64,000 bases of DNA from Dyadobacter subterraneus (GTDB taxonomy: Bacteria; Bacteroidota; Bacteroidia; Cytophagales; Spirosomataceae), in the NCBI RefSeq assembly GCF_015221875.1, contig NZ_JACYGY010000001.1, forward strand, positions 3,388,501 to 3,452,500, given 5' to 3'. The notes beneath the pieces were generated by a model. That model saw nothing but the letters and a program-made list of their open reading frames with translations, searched no databases and was not told where the DNA came from. Positions 16,612 through 26,018 of this stretch are shown here, piece by piece. Position 1 is the first letter of the stretch; the number at the start of each line of letters is the position of its first letter. Made by a program: the position numbers and the translations under genes.

Positions 16612-18630
16612 ATGAAAAACGAAACACATACAAAACATATTCATAGTGAAAAGGAATGTTGTGCTCATGATGTGGCGCCTTCTCACAATCATAAATCGCA
16701 TGAGCATAGTCACGAAGGTCATGATCACGATGATGATGATGGTCATGACCACGATCATGACCATGGAAGCGGAGAAAATACTGATCTGTTACTTGGACGC
16801 TGGCCACTTTGGCTGAGTTTGACAATTCTGGCTGTTTTTCTCATCGTTACTTATGGTTTAAAAATAGAAATTAATAAGTACGCTGAAATCGCTTTAATGC
16901 TTTCAGCCTATTTGCTGGCAGGTTACAAGACGATCGCTCTTGCCTTTCGCAGGGTTAAAAGAGGTGATCTCTTTAATGAATTTACGTTGATGACAATTGC
17001 TACGCTTGGCGCTTTTTACATCGGCCAGTTTAGTGAGGGCGTTGCGGTAATGATATTTTATGAAATCGGAGAACTGATTCAGGATCTTGCTGTTAGTAAA
17101 TCAAAACGTTCAATAAAAGCACTTCTTGATATCCGGCCGGATGCTGTTACGGTAATCCGGGATAATAAAGATTTGGTTCTGTCGCCGCAGGAAGTTCAGA
17201 TTGGTGAAACCATCCTTGTAAAAGCCGGTGAGAAAGTGGCCCTGGATGGCGTTCTACTTTCAGATTCCGGTGTATTTAATACGGCCGCGTTGACAGGCGA
17301 ATCAAAACCTGGTGAAAAATCGAAAGATGAACCGATTCTTGCCGGTATGATCAATACTGAAAAGACGGTTGAGATTGAAGTACGCGCACTTTTCAAGGAT
17401 TCAAAGCTTTCGAAAATTCTTGAAATGGTTCAGGATGCCACTGCCAGAAAAGCTCCAACACAGCTGATGGTGAGCCGATTGGCCAAGATATATACGCCAA
17501 TCGTATTTGGGCTTGCATTGCTGATTATCCTGGTTCCTTTGATTTTTGTCAGTCATTATGACTTTCAGCAGTGGCTTTACCGTGGAATGGTATTTCTCGT
17601 AATTGCCTGTCCTTGCGCTTTAACAATTTCAATTCCGCTGGGTTATTTCGGAGGAATCGGACTAGCTTCAAGAAACGGAATCCTTGTCAAAGGCTCGAAT
17701 TTTCTCGATGTCGTTACAGGTATTGACACGCTGGTTTCGGATAAAACAGGAACACTTACCAAAGGAGTTTTTAAAGTACAAAAAGTTGAAACTGCTATTG
17801 ACAAACACGACTTCGTCAATCTGGCTGCTTCATTGGAAAATTACTCAACCCATCCTGTTGCCAAAGCAGTTGTACAGTATGCCGGTGACAAACCTTTGAC
17901 AAAACCTACTGATGTTGAAGAAATCTCCGGACTTGGGTTGAAAGGAAAAGTGGGAGACAAGCTGATATTTTGCGGCAACACAAAATTGATGAAAAAATTC
18001 AATGTCAGTTTTCCCGAGGAACTAGAAAAAATTGTAGAAACTATCGTCGTTGTTGCCGTTGATAATACTTACGCCGGCTACCTTACCATTGCAGATGAGA
18101 TTAAGGAAGATTCCCTTCAAACAATAAAAGACCTTAAAGCATTGGGCATCCAAACCATTATGCTTTCAGGAGACAAACAGGCGATAACTTTACAAATTGC
18201 CTCTTCCCTAGAGATCGATAAAAGTTATGGTGATTTACTTCCGGAAGATAAAGTGAGGCTCGTTCAGGAATTAAAAGATCAGGGAAAACATATTGCTTTT
18301 GTAGGTGACGGTGTGAATGATGCGCCTGTAATTGCCTTGGCAGACGTAGGAATTGCAATGGGTGGCCTTGGATCTGATGCAGCTATTGAAACTGCGGATA
18401 TTGTGATACAGAATGACCAGCCGTCAAAAATAGTTTCAGCGATCAAAGTTGGAAAAATCACCAAATCCATTGTTTATCAAAATATTATATTGGCAATGGG
18501 TATCAAAGTTGTGGTGATGATACTTGGAGCCGGTGGAATTGCTACACTTTGGGAAGCAGTTTTCGCTGATGTCGGTGTAGCTCTACTCGCGATTTTGAAT
18601 GCTTTTAGAATTCAGGGGAAAAGCTTATAA
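16612..18630 (+). CDS. Heavy-metal P1B-type ATPase (zinc/cadmium exporter type) with His-rich N-terminus
   Basis: A 672-residue P1B-ATPase with the intramembrane CPC motif (Cys333-Pro334-Cys335 in IACPCALTISIP), the actuator TGES motif (ALTGESKPGE), the phosphorylated Asp377 in DKTGT, and the hinge GDGVNDAPVIALADVGIAMG. The first 55 residues lack the usual HMA domain; instead they hold about 18 histidines, many as HD or HDHDHDH, plus a CC pair at residues 18-19. A CPC site with such His-rich ends is typical of the ZntA/CadA group exporting Zn, Cd or Pb. No regulator gene adjoins it; a terminator follows. Confidence 0.95.
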   Translation: MKNETHTKHIHSEKECCAHDVAPSHNHKSHEHSHEGHDHDDDDGHDHDHDHGSGENTDLLLGRWPLWLSLTILAVFLIVTYGLKIEINKYAEIALMLSAYLLAGYKTIALAFRRVKRGDLFNEFTLMTIATLGAFYIGQFSEGVAVMIFYEIGELIQDLAVSKSKRSIKALLDIRPDAVTVIRDNKDLVLSPQEVQIGETILVKAGEKVALDGVLLSDSGVFNTAALTGESKPGEKSKDEPILAGMINTEKTVEIEVRALFKDSKLSKILEMVQDATARKAPTQLMVSRLAKIYTPIVFGLALLIILVPLIFVSHYDFQQWLYRGMVFLVIACPCALTISIPLGYFGGIGLASRNGILVKGSNFLDVVTGIDTLVSDKTGTLTKGVFKVQKVETAIDKHDFVNLAASLENYSTHPVAKAVVQYAGDKPLTKPTDVEEISGLGLKGKVGDKLIFCGNTKLMKKFNVSFPEELEKIVETIVVVAVDNTYAGYLTIADEIKEDSLQTIKDLKALGIQTIMLSGDKQAITLQIASSLEIDKSYGDLLPEDKVRLVQELKDQGKHIAFVGDGVNDAPVIALADVGIAMGGLGSDAAIETADIVIQNDQPSKIVSAIKVGKITKSIVYQNIILAMGIKVVVMILGAGGIATLWEAVFADVGVALLAILNAFRIQGKSL

Positions 18631-18650
18631 ACATTTGATTTAAAGCAGGT

Positions 18651-18690
18651 AATAAAGAAGTCAGCTTTTAGAAGTTGACTTCTTTATTTG
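18651..18690 (+). terminator. Intrinsic terminator after P-type ATPase
   Basis: AATAAAGAAGTCA (18651-18663) pairs perfectly with TGACTTCTTTATT (18676-18688) across a 12-nt loop; the T-rich right arm runs on into TTG. It lies 20 bp after the ATPase stop. Confidence 0.78.
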
Positions 18691-18805
18691 TAAAATAGCT
18701 TTTCAAAAAAGCTTGTTTTTCTCTTTGGCATACAAATTGCACCTTCCCATTAGAATAAATACCAGTTGTTCCCGTTTAAAATATTATCTTTTCAGCCTGA
18801 GCATT

Positions 18806-19429
18806 ATGATTTTTAGAACGAACAGTCCATTTACCTCGACCGCTTTTAAACAGCTTTTAATCGTATTAATCTGTTTTATGGCTGTGGAAGCTAATGGTCA
18901 GCAGTATAGAAATTATTCTGTGATATGGAGGGGAAAGGAAGTTGGATTTTTAAAGGCAACTTCCCAGGCACAACCTCAGGGACAGTTTTATGCCACCGAC
19001 AGCGAGATGAATATCAATATGCTTCTCACTTTTAAAATTCAGTCCAATACAACAAATCTTTTTTCAAATGCTCAGTTAAAAGAGGCTCAGGTACAGCGCT
19101 TTGTTAACAAAAAGAAGAAATTAGCTGCTACAACTCATTTTACTGATAATCATTACGAATTAAAAAAAGATAAGGATGATATCGTAAAATTCAAAAGTAA
19201 TATTCCTGCGACCGTAACCTGGCTTTACTTTAACGAACCGGTTCAGAAAAGTGAAATCTTCTCAGAGGTTTTTCAGACTTTTTTAAAGTTTAAAGAAATA
19301 GCTACATCGGTATATGAAACTACCCTACCCGATGGAGATATCATGACTTACACATACAGATCTGGTATACTTCAACGTGTGGAAATTGAGTCTGGTTATG
19401 GGGAATTCGTTTTTAAGCTGAAAATTTAA
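18806..19429 (+). CDS. Secreted DUF6134-like protein
   Basis: I start at the ATG at 18806 (207 residues), giving a signal peptide (hydrophobic core LLIVLICFMAV, likely cleavage after ANG before QQYRNY). The mature part is beta-rich: VIWRGKEVGFLKATS near the start, then TTHFTDNHYELKK, WLYFNEPV, FSEVFQTFLKF, and YETTLPDGDIMTYTYRSGIL near the end. These fit the DUF6134 pattern as I know it; function unknown. It stands alone between two terminators. Confidence 0.72.
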   Translation: MIFRTNSPFTSTAFKQLLIVLICFMAVEANGQQYRNYSVIWRGKEVGFLKATSQAQPQGQFYATDSEMNINMLLTFKIQSNTTNLFSNAQLKEAQVQRFVNKKKKLAATTHFTDNHYELKKDKDDIVKFKSNIPATVTWLYFNEPVQKSEIFSEVFQTFLKFKEIATSVYETTLPDGDIMTYTYRSGILQRVEIESGYGEFVFKLKI

Positions 19430-19452
19430 CTAAAATATAAGGTCTGTTTATC

Positions 19453-19481
19453 AAACGGTTGGGTCTACCCCGACCGTTTTT
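19453..19481 (+). terminator. Intrinsic terminator after DUF6134-like gene
   Basis: AAACGGTTGGG (19453-19463) pairs with CCCGACCGTTT (19469-19479) with one G-U pair and a 5-nt loop, running into five Ts. Confidence 0.8.
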
Positions 19482-19625
19482 GTTATATTTTGACTTTAAC
19501 GATTAATAAATTATTTCTAAGAAAAAAAACAAAAACCCTCTTCGAAGCGTTGTTTAAGAACCACGAAATTATTCGGTAGATACTGGAATGATTTTTTAAT
19601 TAACACGGTAAACCATCCAGCCGTT

Positions 19626-20021
19626 ATGAAAAAACTACTATTATGCCTTTTTGTTGGGATAGTATTTCTGCAACTAAGTTGTTCAAAAGACAAAGAGCTT
19701 AGCAATGACATTGAAGCGCAAAGCCAGGTTCAGATAAGAATCAGGAATGCAAGTTTACTGCCATATGACGATATTGAGGTGAATACAAGTGGTGGAATAA
19801 ATAAATTCGGCACAGTTGCTGATAGCCAATTATCTGACTACAAGACTTTTGATTTCGCTTATCGTTACAGTTTCGTAAAACTTAATATTAACGGCGAACC
19901 CTATATTATTCAGCCGATAGATTACACTGGCGAACACAAGCTGGAAAGTGGTAAATATACCTATGAGATCCATCTTGATCCGGAAAGTAACCAAATATTT
20001 ATGAGTCTGGCTCGTGATTGA
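19626..20021 (+). CDS. Small lipoprotein, unknown function
   Basis: A 131-residue protein with a lipoprotein signal (LLLCLFVGIVFLQLSC; lipobox LQLSC, lipidated Cys19). The mature part has two VQIRIRNASLLPYDDIEVN-like beta stretches and a TFDFAYRYSFVKLNING segment, suggesting a small beta-sandwich. No family recognised. It lies 91 bp before the serine hydrolase gene. Confidence 0.8.
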   Translation: MKKLLLCLFVGIVFLQLSCSKDKELSNDIEAQSQVQIRIRNASLLPYDDIEVNTSGGINKFGTVADSQLSDYKTFDFAYRYSFVKLNINGEPYIIQPIDYTGEHKLESGKYTYEIHLDPESNQIFMSLARD

Positions 20022-20112
20022 CACAAATTGAGAAATTTCTTCTGGTAAAAAGATTACACAACTTGTGTATTGGCTTATCTTCACGAAGAAATTTTTACTC
20101 AATTACTGTCTC

Positions 20113-21687
20113 ATGAAAAAAATTTTCCTGGCTTTATCTCCGCTGCTATTTGCTCACTTTTGTTACAGTCAGCAAAAGCAAAATTTGAAAGAGGCTGCAC
20201 CTGCCTCATCCTACAAAACTTATCAGCCACCAGTATTTACCGATCCGGATCGTATTGCTAAAATAAAAGCAGCGATACCAACACTGGAAAAAATTTATAA
20301 GGAATACGCCGAGAAGAATAATTATCCGGGTATGGCCTTTGGCATTGTCGCTGACGACCAGGTAATTTACTCTGGCGGATATGGCTACACCGATCTTGCC
20401 AATAAAACAAAAGCCTCGGGAAAATCGCTTTTCAGAATTGCCTCAATGAGCAAAAGTGTGACAACAATGGCCATTCTGAAACTTCGGGATGAAGGCAAAT
20501 TACGTTTGGACGACCCTGCCTACCTTTACATTCCTGAGCTTAAAACAATGCCGCTTCTTACCTCCGATGCGCCTGCCATAACAATTAGGAACCTGATGAC
20601 CCACTCAGCTGGTTTTCCGGAGGATAATCCCTGGGGCGATCGCCAGCTTGATGGAAAAGATGAAGAACTTCTGGCTCTGATTAAAAGCGGAATTTCAGAT
20701 TCCAACGTTCCCGGTGTGCAATATGAATATAGTAATCTGGGCTTTGGGATGCTGGGCAAGATAATAGGAAATATCACCAAAATGCCTTATCAGCAATACA
20801 TTAACGAAAATATTTTTAAACCACTTGGTATGGACCATACGATTTGGGAATATACCAAAGCTCCGGCTGAGTTGCTGGCACATGGCTATCGCTGGGAAGA
20901 AGGTAAATGGAAAGAAGAAGTTTTGCTGCACGACGGAACGTATGGCGCGATGGGTGGGATACTAACTTCGATAGAAGATTTTGGAAAATATATGGCTTTT
21001 CATTTGTCTGCATGGCCTGCAAAAAACGATAAAGAAACCGGCCCGATCAAGAGAAGTTCTGTCAGGGAAATGCAGCAGCCGTGGACTTTCAACAATCTGA
21101 ATGCAAAATTTAAGTATCCAAACGGAAGAGAATGTTCTTTGGTAAGCAGCTACGGATACGGGCTAAGAACGAGCAGAGACTGCCAGGATCGTATTTTCAC
21201 AGGTCACACAGGAGGTTTGCCTGGTTTTGGCAGCCAATGGTGGATTATGCCCGAATATGGAATCGGAGTGATTGCCAACGGAAATCTTACGTATGCCAGC
21301 ATGAATACTGCTAACTTTGCTGTGATGGATACACTTATTTCACTAGCCGGTTTAAAACCAAGAGAACTGCCGGTTTCACCTATTCTGAAATTACGTAAAG
21401 ATCAAATTGTCAAGTTATTACCTGATTGGTCGAATGCTGAAACAAGCAATATTTTTGCAGTAAATTTTTTCCCGGACCGTTCTGTTGAGCTACGAAAAAA
21501 AGCTACACAAGCACTATTTACTAAAATAGGAAAAGTGAAAAACGTAACTGAACTTAAACCACAAAATCAGCTTCGCGGAAACTTTCAGATTGAGGGAGAA
21601 AACGGAGTTATCGATGTCTATTTTACATTAACTCCCGAAAATCCTGCATTGATCCAGCAACTTGATGTAAAAGAAATTTTAAAATGA
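20113..21687 (+). CDS. Secreted serine hydrolase, class C beta-lactamase/DD-peptidase fold
   Basis: From the ATG at 20113 the protein has 524 residues, with a signal peptide ending near CYS-QQK. The serine motif SMSK gives Ser111 and Lys114; YSN (in QYEYSNLGFGMLGKI) and HTGG (GHTGGLPGFGSQW) supply the second and third motifs of the family. A C-terminal extension of about 110 residues follows the catalytic domain. Such proteins hydrolyse D-amino acid peptides or esters in the periplasm rather than beta-lactams. An upstream start at 20065 is rejected because it lacks a signal peptide. A DUF1801 gene follows by 3 bp. Confidence 0.93.
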   Translation: MKKIFLALSPLLFAHFCYSQQKQNLKEAAPASSYKTYQPPVFTDPDRIAKIKAAIPTLEKIYKEYAEKNNYPGMAFGIVADDQVIYSGGYGYTDLANKTKASGKSLFRIASMSKSVTTMAILKLRDEGKLRLDDPAYLYIPELKTMPLLTSDAPAITIRNLMTHSAGFPEDNPWGDRQLDGKDEELLALIKSGISDSNVPGVQYEYSNLGFGMLGKIIGNITKMPYQQYINENIFKPLGMDHTIWEYTKAPAELLAHGYRWEEGKWKEEVLLHDGTYGAMGGILTSIEDFGKYMAFHLSAWPAKNDKETGPIKRSSVREMQQPWTFNNLNAKFKYPNGRECSLVSSYGYGLRTSRDCQDRIFTGHTGGLPGFGSQWWIMPEYGIGVIANGNLTYASMNTANFAVMDTLISLAGLKPRELPVSPILKLRKDQIVKLLPDWSNAETSNIFAVNFFPDRSVELRKKATQALFTKIGKVKNVTELKPQNQLRGNFQIEGENGVIDVYFTLTPENPALIQQLDVKEILK

Positions 21688-21690
21688 CGG

Positions 21691-22056
21691 ATGAAAGAAA
21701 TTGACAACTTTTATCTCCAAAAACAGGAACCTGCCAAAAGCTGCCTTGTTGCACTCAGGCAAATTATTTTGGATAGAGATAGAAATATTTCGGAAGCCTG
21801 GAAATACAGGATGCCATTTTTCTGCTATAAAGGCAAGATGTTCTGTTATCTCTGGGTTGAAAAGAAAACTGACCTACCTTATTTGGGGATAGTTGAAGGA
21901 AACAAAATCGCTCATCCCGGATTAATTCAGGATGAGCGATCACGTATGAAAATTATGCGTTTTAATCCATTGGAAGACTTGCCTTTACAGACAATTCTCG
22001 ATATTCTTGATAGCGCTATAACGCTTTATACCAGTGGTTTGATCAAAATTAATTAG
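21691..22056 (+). CDS. DUF1801-domain protein
   Basis: A 121-residue cytoplasmic protein with the YdhG-like core: FYLQKQEPAKSCLVALRQII, the AWKYRMPFFCYKGKMFCYL strand pair and PLEDLPLQTILDILDSAI. The family resembles frataxin and is of unknown function. It begins 3 bp after the serine hydrolase and ends 6 bp from the convergent M61 peptidase gene. Confidence 0.85.
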   Translation: MKEIDNFYLQKQEPAKSCLVALRQIILDRDRNISEAWKYRMPFFCYKGKMFCYLWVEKKTDLPYLGIVEGNKIAHPGLIQDERSRMKIMRFNPLEDLPLQTILDILDSAITLYTSGLIKIN

Positions 22057-22062
22057 TTAAAA

Positions 22063-23883
22063 TCATTTCACCTTACTTTCAATCCATCGTTTTCTTATAG
22101 CGACTGCACCATCACCCAATGGTAAATCGGCTTTTTCATTTGGCAAGACAACCAGCTTGGGATTTTCAACAAGTTTGATCATAGCCAGAATCACATCTTT
22201 TCTATGCAGATATTCCAGTTCAATCTCATCGCCAGGCTTATGAGCATCCAGGATAGCCTTTATATCAGCTTCTTTTTTTACAGACTTCCCGTCCAGTTTT
22301 AGGATTTGATCGTCAATATCAACTCCTCCTTTGTACAATGGGGTATCGATTGTTGTATTGGCAGCGATCACCAATTCAGAATTTTGCTTATAGCGCACAT
22401 TGCCAATCCAGGCTTGTCCGTCAAACTGTTTTTTAAGAAAAAATCCCGCTTTTTGAAGCAACGGAGCATAATCATACGATTCATGTCCATAAATATATTT
22501 TTTGAAAAAACCTGCTGCAAAGGCTTTGTCACCAGTAACAGATTCTAAAACTGCCTGTAAGTCAGAGATCACATAAGGCGTTTCAGGCTTCCCAAGTTTT
22601 AGCCAGACAGCCTTCATATAATCATCCAATGTCAATTTTCTGTTCAACAATTCCAGTTCCAGCGCCAAAGCAATGGACGCGCCATAAGGATAGTAAGAAG
22701 TGTACGTGTTTGGATAATTTGTTTTGTCAACCGCAACACCTGCATCTACAAAAACAGCCATACAGCTGGCGTCAGCGGGAGAAATCCGTTTGGCACCTGG
22801 TGTATTTTCCTTTGTACTTACTAATCCCGTTAATACGCCGCTTGCAAAATCTTCCACAGTAACAAAATCTGCTCTTTTTAAAAGAAGCTCACCATAATAT
22901 TGCGTAAAACCCTCCGCAAACCATAACTCCCGGCTCATATTACTCTTTTCATAATTGAATGGTTCAAGGCTTTTCGGGCGAATTCTTTCTACGTTCCAGG
23001 CATGGAAAAATTCATGTGAGAAAACGCCTAGTAAATTATTCGATCCGTCAAACTTTGTTGGCAAGGCAATCATCGTACTATTTCTATGCTCCATACCATC
23101 ACCTTTTACATAAGGATTGATACTCGCCAGAAAAGTATATTTCCCATAGTCAAAAGCCGGAAACTCGCCATAAACTGCCTGAGTCTCCTGTGTGATTTTT
23201 TTGACTTTGGCAGCAAAAATTGTAGTAAGAGAATCATTTGAATCCACTTCCAGTGCCAATCTGAATTCGTATGGTTTTTTATCCGGATTCGAAAGCGTCC
23301 AGCTCTTAATGGTCAGTGCGCCAATTTTAACTGGTGAATCCATAAAATATTGAAGATTCGGCGCAGTAAATAAATTTACCTTTTCCGTTGGTTTTAACTG
23401 CGTTGCAAATGTCCAGTTTTTACCTTCCGGAAGGTTAAAGGTTACATCAATCGGTGCATTTTCAAATTCCTTAACCCACATGAAAGTTGCAGGCATATTC
23501 AGATGAATGCTGTTCGGATCTACGCCAGCATAAGTTCCGTCCAGATAGTTTGCAAACAAAGTATAACGCACTTTCGCAAAACCATTTACCGCATTTACCT
23601 GATAAACGTCACCATCCACACGAAGAACAGAAACAGGTTTTCCCGACTGATCAAATCCTTTGACGTCGTAGACATTTTTACCAAATTCATGGGTGGCGTA
23701 TCTTCCCGGAGAAGAACGGCTCATTCGAAATAATAGCTGATTTTGAGTCGCTCCGGTTATTGTAACATCAATCTGAGCTTCATGATGCGCAATATTGGGA
23801 AAGGTTACATTGTAACTGATTTTTTGAGCGGCTGCCGAATAAAAAGTAAAAAGGAGTGCGATGAAGCCAAGTGATCGATTCAT
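22063..23883 (-). CDS. M61-family (glycyl aminopeptidase-like) metallopeptidase with PDZ domain
   Basis: From the ATG at 23883 the protein has 606 residues with a signal peptide (LLFTFYSAAA, cleaved before QKISYN). The N-terminal half is beta-rich; the catalytic motif HEFFHAWNVERIRP (HExxH plus the conserved W-N) is diagnostic of M61. The C-terminus is a PDZ domain (GVDIDDQILKLDGKSV, IKAILDAHKPGDEIEL). It acts in the periplasm on small peptides. An earlier TTG-type start at 23943 adds an implausible N-terminus. It is the 3' gene of a three-gene minus-strand unit. Confidence 0.92.
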   Translation of the reverse strand: MNRSLGFIALLFTFYSAAAQKISYNVTFPNIAHHEAQIDVTITGATQNQLLFRMSRSSPGRYATHEFGKNVYDVKGFDQSGKPVSVLRVDGDVYQVNAVNGFAKVRYTLFANYLDGTYAGVDPNSIHLNMPATFMWVKEFENAPIDVTFNLPEGKNWTFATQLKPTEKVNLFTAPNLQYFMDSPVKIGALTIKSWTLSNPDKKPYEFRLALEVDSNDSLTTIFAAKVKKITQETQAVYGEFPAFDYGKYTFLASINPYVKGDGMEHRNSTMIALPTKFDGSNNLLGVFSHEFFHAWNVERIRPKSLEPFNYEKSNMSRELWFAEGFTQYYGELLLKRADFVTVEDFASGVLTGLVSTKENTPGAKRISPADASCMAVFVDAGVAVDKTNYPNTYTSYYPYGASIALALELELLNRKLTLDDYMKAVWLKLGKPETPYVISDLQAVLESVTGDKAFAAGFFKKYIYGHESYDYAPLLQKAGFFLKKQFDGQAWIGNVRYKQNSELVIAANTTIDTPLYKGGVDIDDQILKLDGKSVKKEADIKAILDAHKPGDEIELEYLHRKDVILAMIKLVENPKLVVLPNEKADLPLGDGAVAIRKRWIESKVK

Positions 23884-23955
23884 ACAATTGAGGTAAATAA
23901 ATAAAACATTACCCGAAGATCGAAAAAAACCGGCTTGAAACAATTTAAATGGTTC

Positions 23956-24681
23956 TTATAGGTACAATTTTACCATTTCACGCCAGTAACGGGGACGATG
24001 CGCTTCTTCATTCCAGATGAAAAAATCATGCGCCACTTTCAGATTTGTAAGAGCTGCACTCAGTTCTTTATTGTTTTCCAAAAAGGAATCTTCCTGTCCG
24101 ATTACTAGAATTATTTCTAGTTTTCTAAGTCTGCGAACAATCCTTTTATCAGATAACATCGCGATAAAACGCGTTGGCATATTGTAATAAATGGTATCGC
24201 TGAAATAGCCATCAAAAAGATCTTTAAAAAATGGAAGCGAAACCGTAAGATCATAACGAGCGCTCATGCCCACTACTTTTGTAAACAAAGCTGGGTGACG
24301 AAATGCAATATTAACCGCGTGATAACCACCAAGACTGCAACCTGCTGATATCAGCTTTTTTTCAGGATTTATTTTTCTGATGAATGGAATTACTTCTTTG
24401 AGAATATAATTTTCGTAATCAAGATGGCGTAAAATCCGGTCTTCGGGTGATGCGTCTGAATAGAAACTTTCATTATCGATACTATCAACACAGAAAACGT
24501 GAAGCTCGCCGGCTTCTATTTTTGTGCGCATGGCATCAATAACTTTCCAGTTTTCAAAATCATAGAAACGGGCACCTCTGGTTGGAAAAAAAATGACGGG
24601 AACTCCTCGTCCTCCAAAAACCAGCATCTCCATTTCTTTGCCTAACATCGGGCTAAACCACTTGTGGTACGCTCTTTCCAT
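23956..24681 (-). CDS. Putative esterase (alpha/beta hydrolase)
   Basis: A 241-residue protein with the nucleophile elbow GCSLGGYHA (serine at about 114) and oxyanion region FFPTRGARF; a later EDSFLENNKEL and the final NEEAHRPRYWREM supply candidate acid and His. It is close to the esterase D/antigen 85-like group. No signal peptide, so cytoplasmic. Lies 35 bp after the SGNH gene in the same orientation. Confidence 0.88.
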   Translation of the reverse strand: MERAYHKWFSPMLGKEMEMLVFGGRGVPVIFFPTRGARFYDFENWKVIDAMRTKIEAGELHVFCVDSIDNESFYSDASPEDRILRHLDYENYILKEVIPFIRKINPEKKLISAGCSLGGYHAVNIAFRHPALFTKVVGMSARYDLTVSLPFFKDLFDGYFSDTIYYNMPTRFIAMLSDKRIVRRLRKLEIILVIGQEDSFLENNKELSAALTNLKVAHDFFIWNEEAHRPRYWREMVKLYL

Positions 24682-24716
24682 TACATTCCCGAAAATTTAT
24701 AATGTTGAGATAATTT

Positions 24717-25307
24717 TCATAACGCCAGATTTTCCCTGATTTTTTCCTGCCAAAGCGCATATCCTTTGGTACTTAAATGCAATCCATCAGGTTCAAAGAG
24801 TGAAGAATCCGGTAATTTCTGATCGGTCAGCATGAATGGAAAAATATCGATATAATGCTGAAAATCATCATTTTCAGTTTCCAGTTTCACAAGACGGTTT
24901 GTTTCAATTATCTGGCCTACAATCTCCCAGCGCTGGATACTTGGCTTGATTGAAATATAATAACAGGGCACATTCCCGAATTTATTCCGGATCTGCCCAA
25001 TGAGCTGCCTGTACGACAGAAGCGCTTCCTCAGGATGCCTGCCATCCCCAAGATCATTGTCGCCGGCGTAAATAATGATCCTGTTTGCAGTATTTAACTG
25101 GCCCAAAATCCGGTCAAAAAACCAGACACAGGCAGCCAGAGTTGAGCCGCCAAAACCAAAATTGACAGGTTTCAAATCAGCGAAATCTGAATACAATGTC
25201 TCCCACAAAGTTATCGATGAGCTCCCATAAAAAATCGTTTCCGGCTGGTAGGATAAACGCGATAATTCCTTTTCAACTCTTTGAACCTCCTCTTCGTACC
25301 AATACAT
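24717..25307 (-). CDS. SGNH/GDSL-family hydrolase
   Basis: A 196-residue SGNH hydrolase with block I YGSSSITLW (Ser), block II NFGFGGSTL (Gly), block III YAGDNDLGDG (Asn) and block V DGLHLSTKGY (Asp and His). It has no signal peptide. The substrate is likely an ester but cannot be told. It opens the three-gene minus-strand unit, divergent from the GNAT gene at 25488; the 180 bp between show AT-rich DNA without a clear motif. Confidence 0.92.
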   Translation of the reverse strand: MYWYEEEVQRVEKELSRLSYQPETIFYGSSSITLWETLYSDFADLKPVNFGFGGSTLAACVWFFDRILGQLNTANRIIIYAGDNDLGDGRHPEEALLSYRQLIGQIRNKFGNVPCYYISIKPSIQRWEIVGQIIETNRLVKLETENDDFQHYIDIFPFMLTDQKLPDSSLFEPDGLHLSTKGYALWQEKIRENLAL

Positions 25308-25487
25308 AATTCCGGTAAACTTTTAAATAGAAAAATCTTTATAAAAAGTAAGACAACAACTGAGCCAGAAACTTTTATTTTATGCCAATACTTGCCACAT
25401 TACCAAAGATATGTCATAGATATTAACTACGTGTTAACTTTATCGAATTAAAACGATATCAATTTTAAAAGTGCCCTAAATTAATTT

Positions 25488-25988
25488 ATGAATCTAAGGA
25501 AATATTTGCCATCAGATTTCGGATTGCTGAACAGCTGGGTAACCACGGCCGAGTTGCTTTTTCAGTTTGCAGGAACTGCATGGACGTACCCGCTTGATGA
25601 AAAACAAGTTCAAAAATATCAGGCAACTTTTCCCGACCGGCAATTTTATATGGGTATTGATGACGAAAATAATGCTTTTGCTTTTGGTGAAATTATTGTC
25701 GGTGATATTAATTCACCCAGATTGGGCAGATTATTAATTGGTGACTCTGCCAGTCGTGGAAAAGGACTTGGACATTCATTTGTTAATTTGCTAATTGATG
25801 AATGTCGTCAAAGAATTGAAACTGATGTTATTTATCTGTACGTTTTTCCGGATAATTCCAGTGCAATCCGATGTTATGAAAAAGCTGGGTTTACATTTGT
25901 TCCGGACAAATCGGTAACGTTTAAATATGATGATGTGGATCAAATAGCCCTGTTGATGGAATACCGCGTTTTAGATAAAGTAAAATGA
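25488..25988 (+). CDS. GNAT-family N-acetyltransferase
   Basis: A 166-residue GNAT protein of the RimJ/RimL-like group: acetyl-CoA loop SRGKGLGHSF (about 84-93) after the strand RLGRLLIGD, and the C-terminal DVIYLYVFPDNSSAIRCYEKAGF. Substrate unknown. It opens a run of seven closely spaced plus-strand genes that ends with lspA. Confidence 0.9.
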   Translation: MNLRKYLPSDFGLLNSWVTTAELLFQFAGTAWTYPLDEKQVQKYQATFPDRQFYMGIDDENNAFAFGEIIVGDINSPRLGRLLIGDSASRGKGLGHSFVNLLIDECRQRIETDVIYLYVFPDNSSAIRCYEKAGFTFVPDKSVTFKYDDVDQIALLMEYRVLDKVK

Positions 25989-26018
25989 AAAAATTCTAAA
26001 CCTGAAATTGTTACTGTC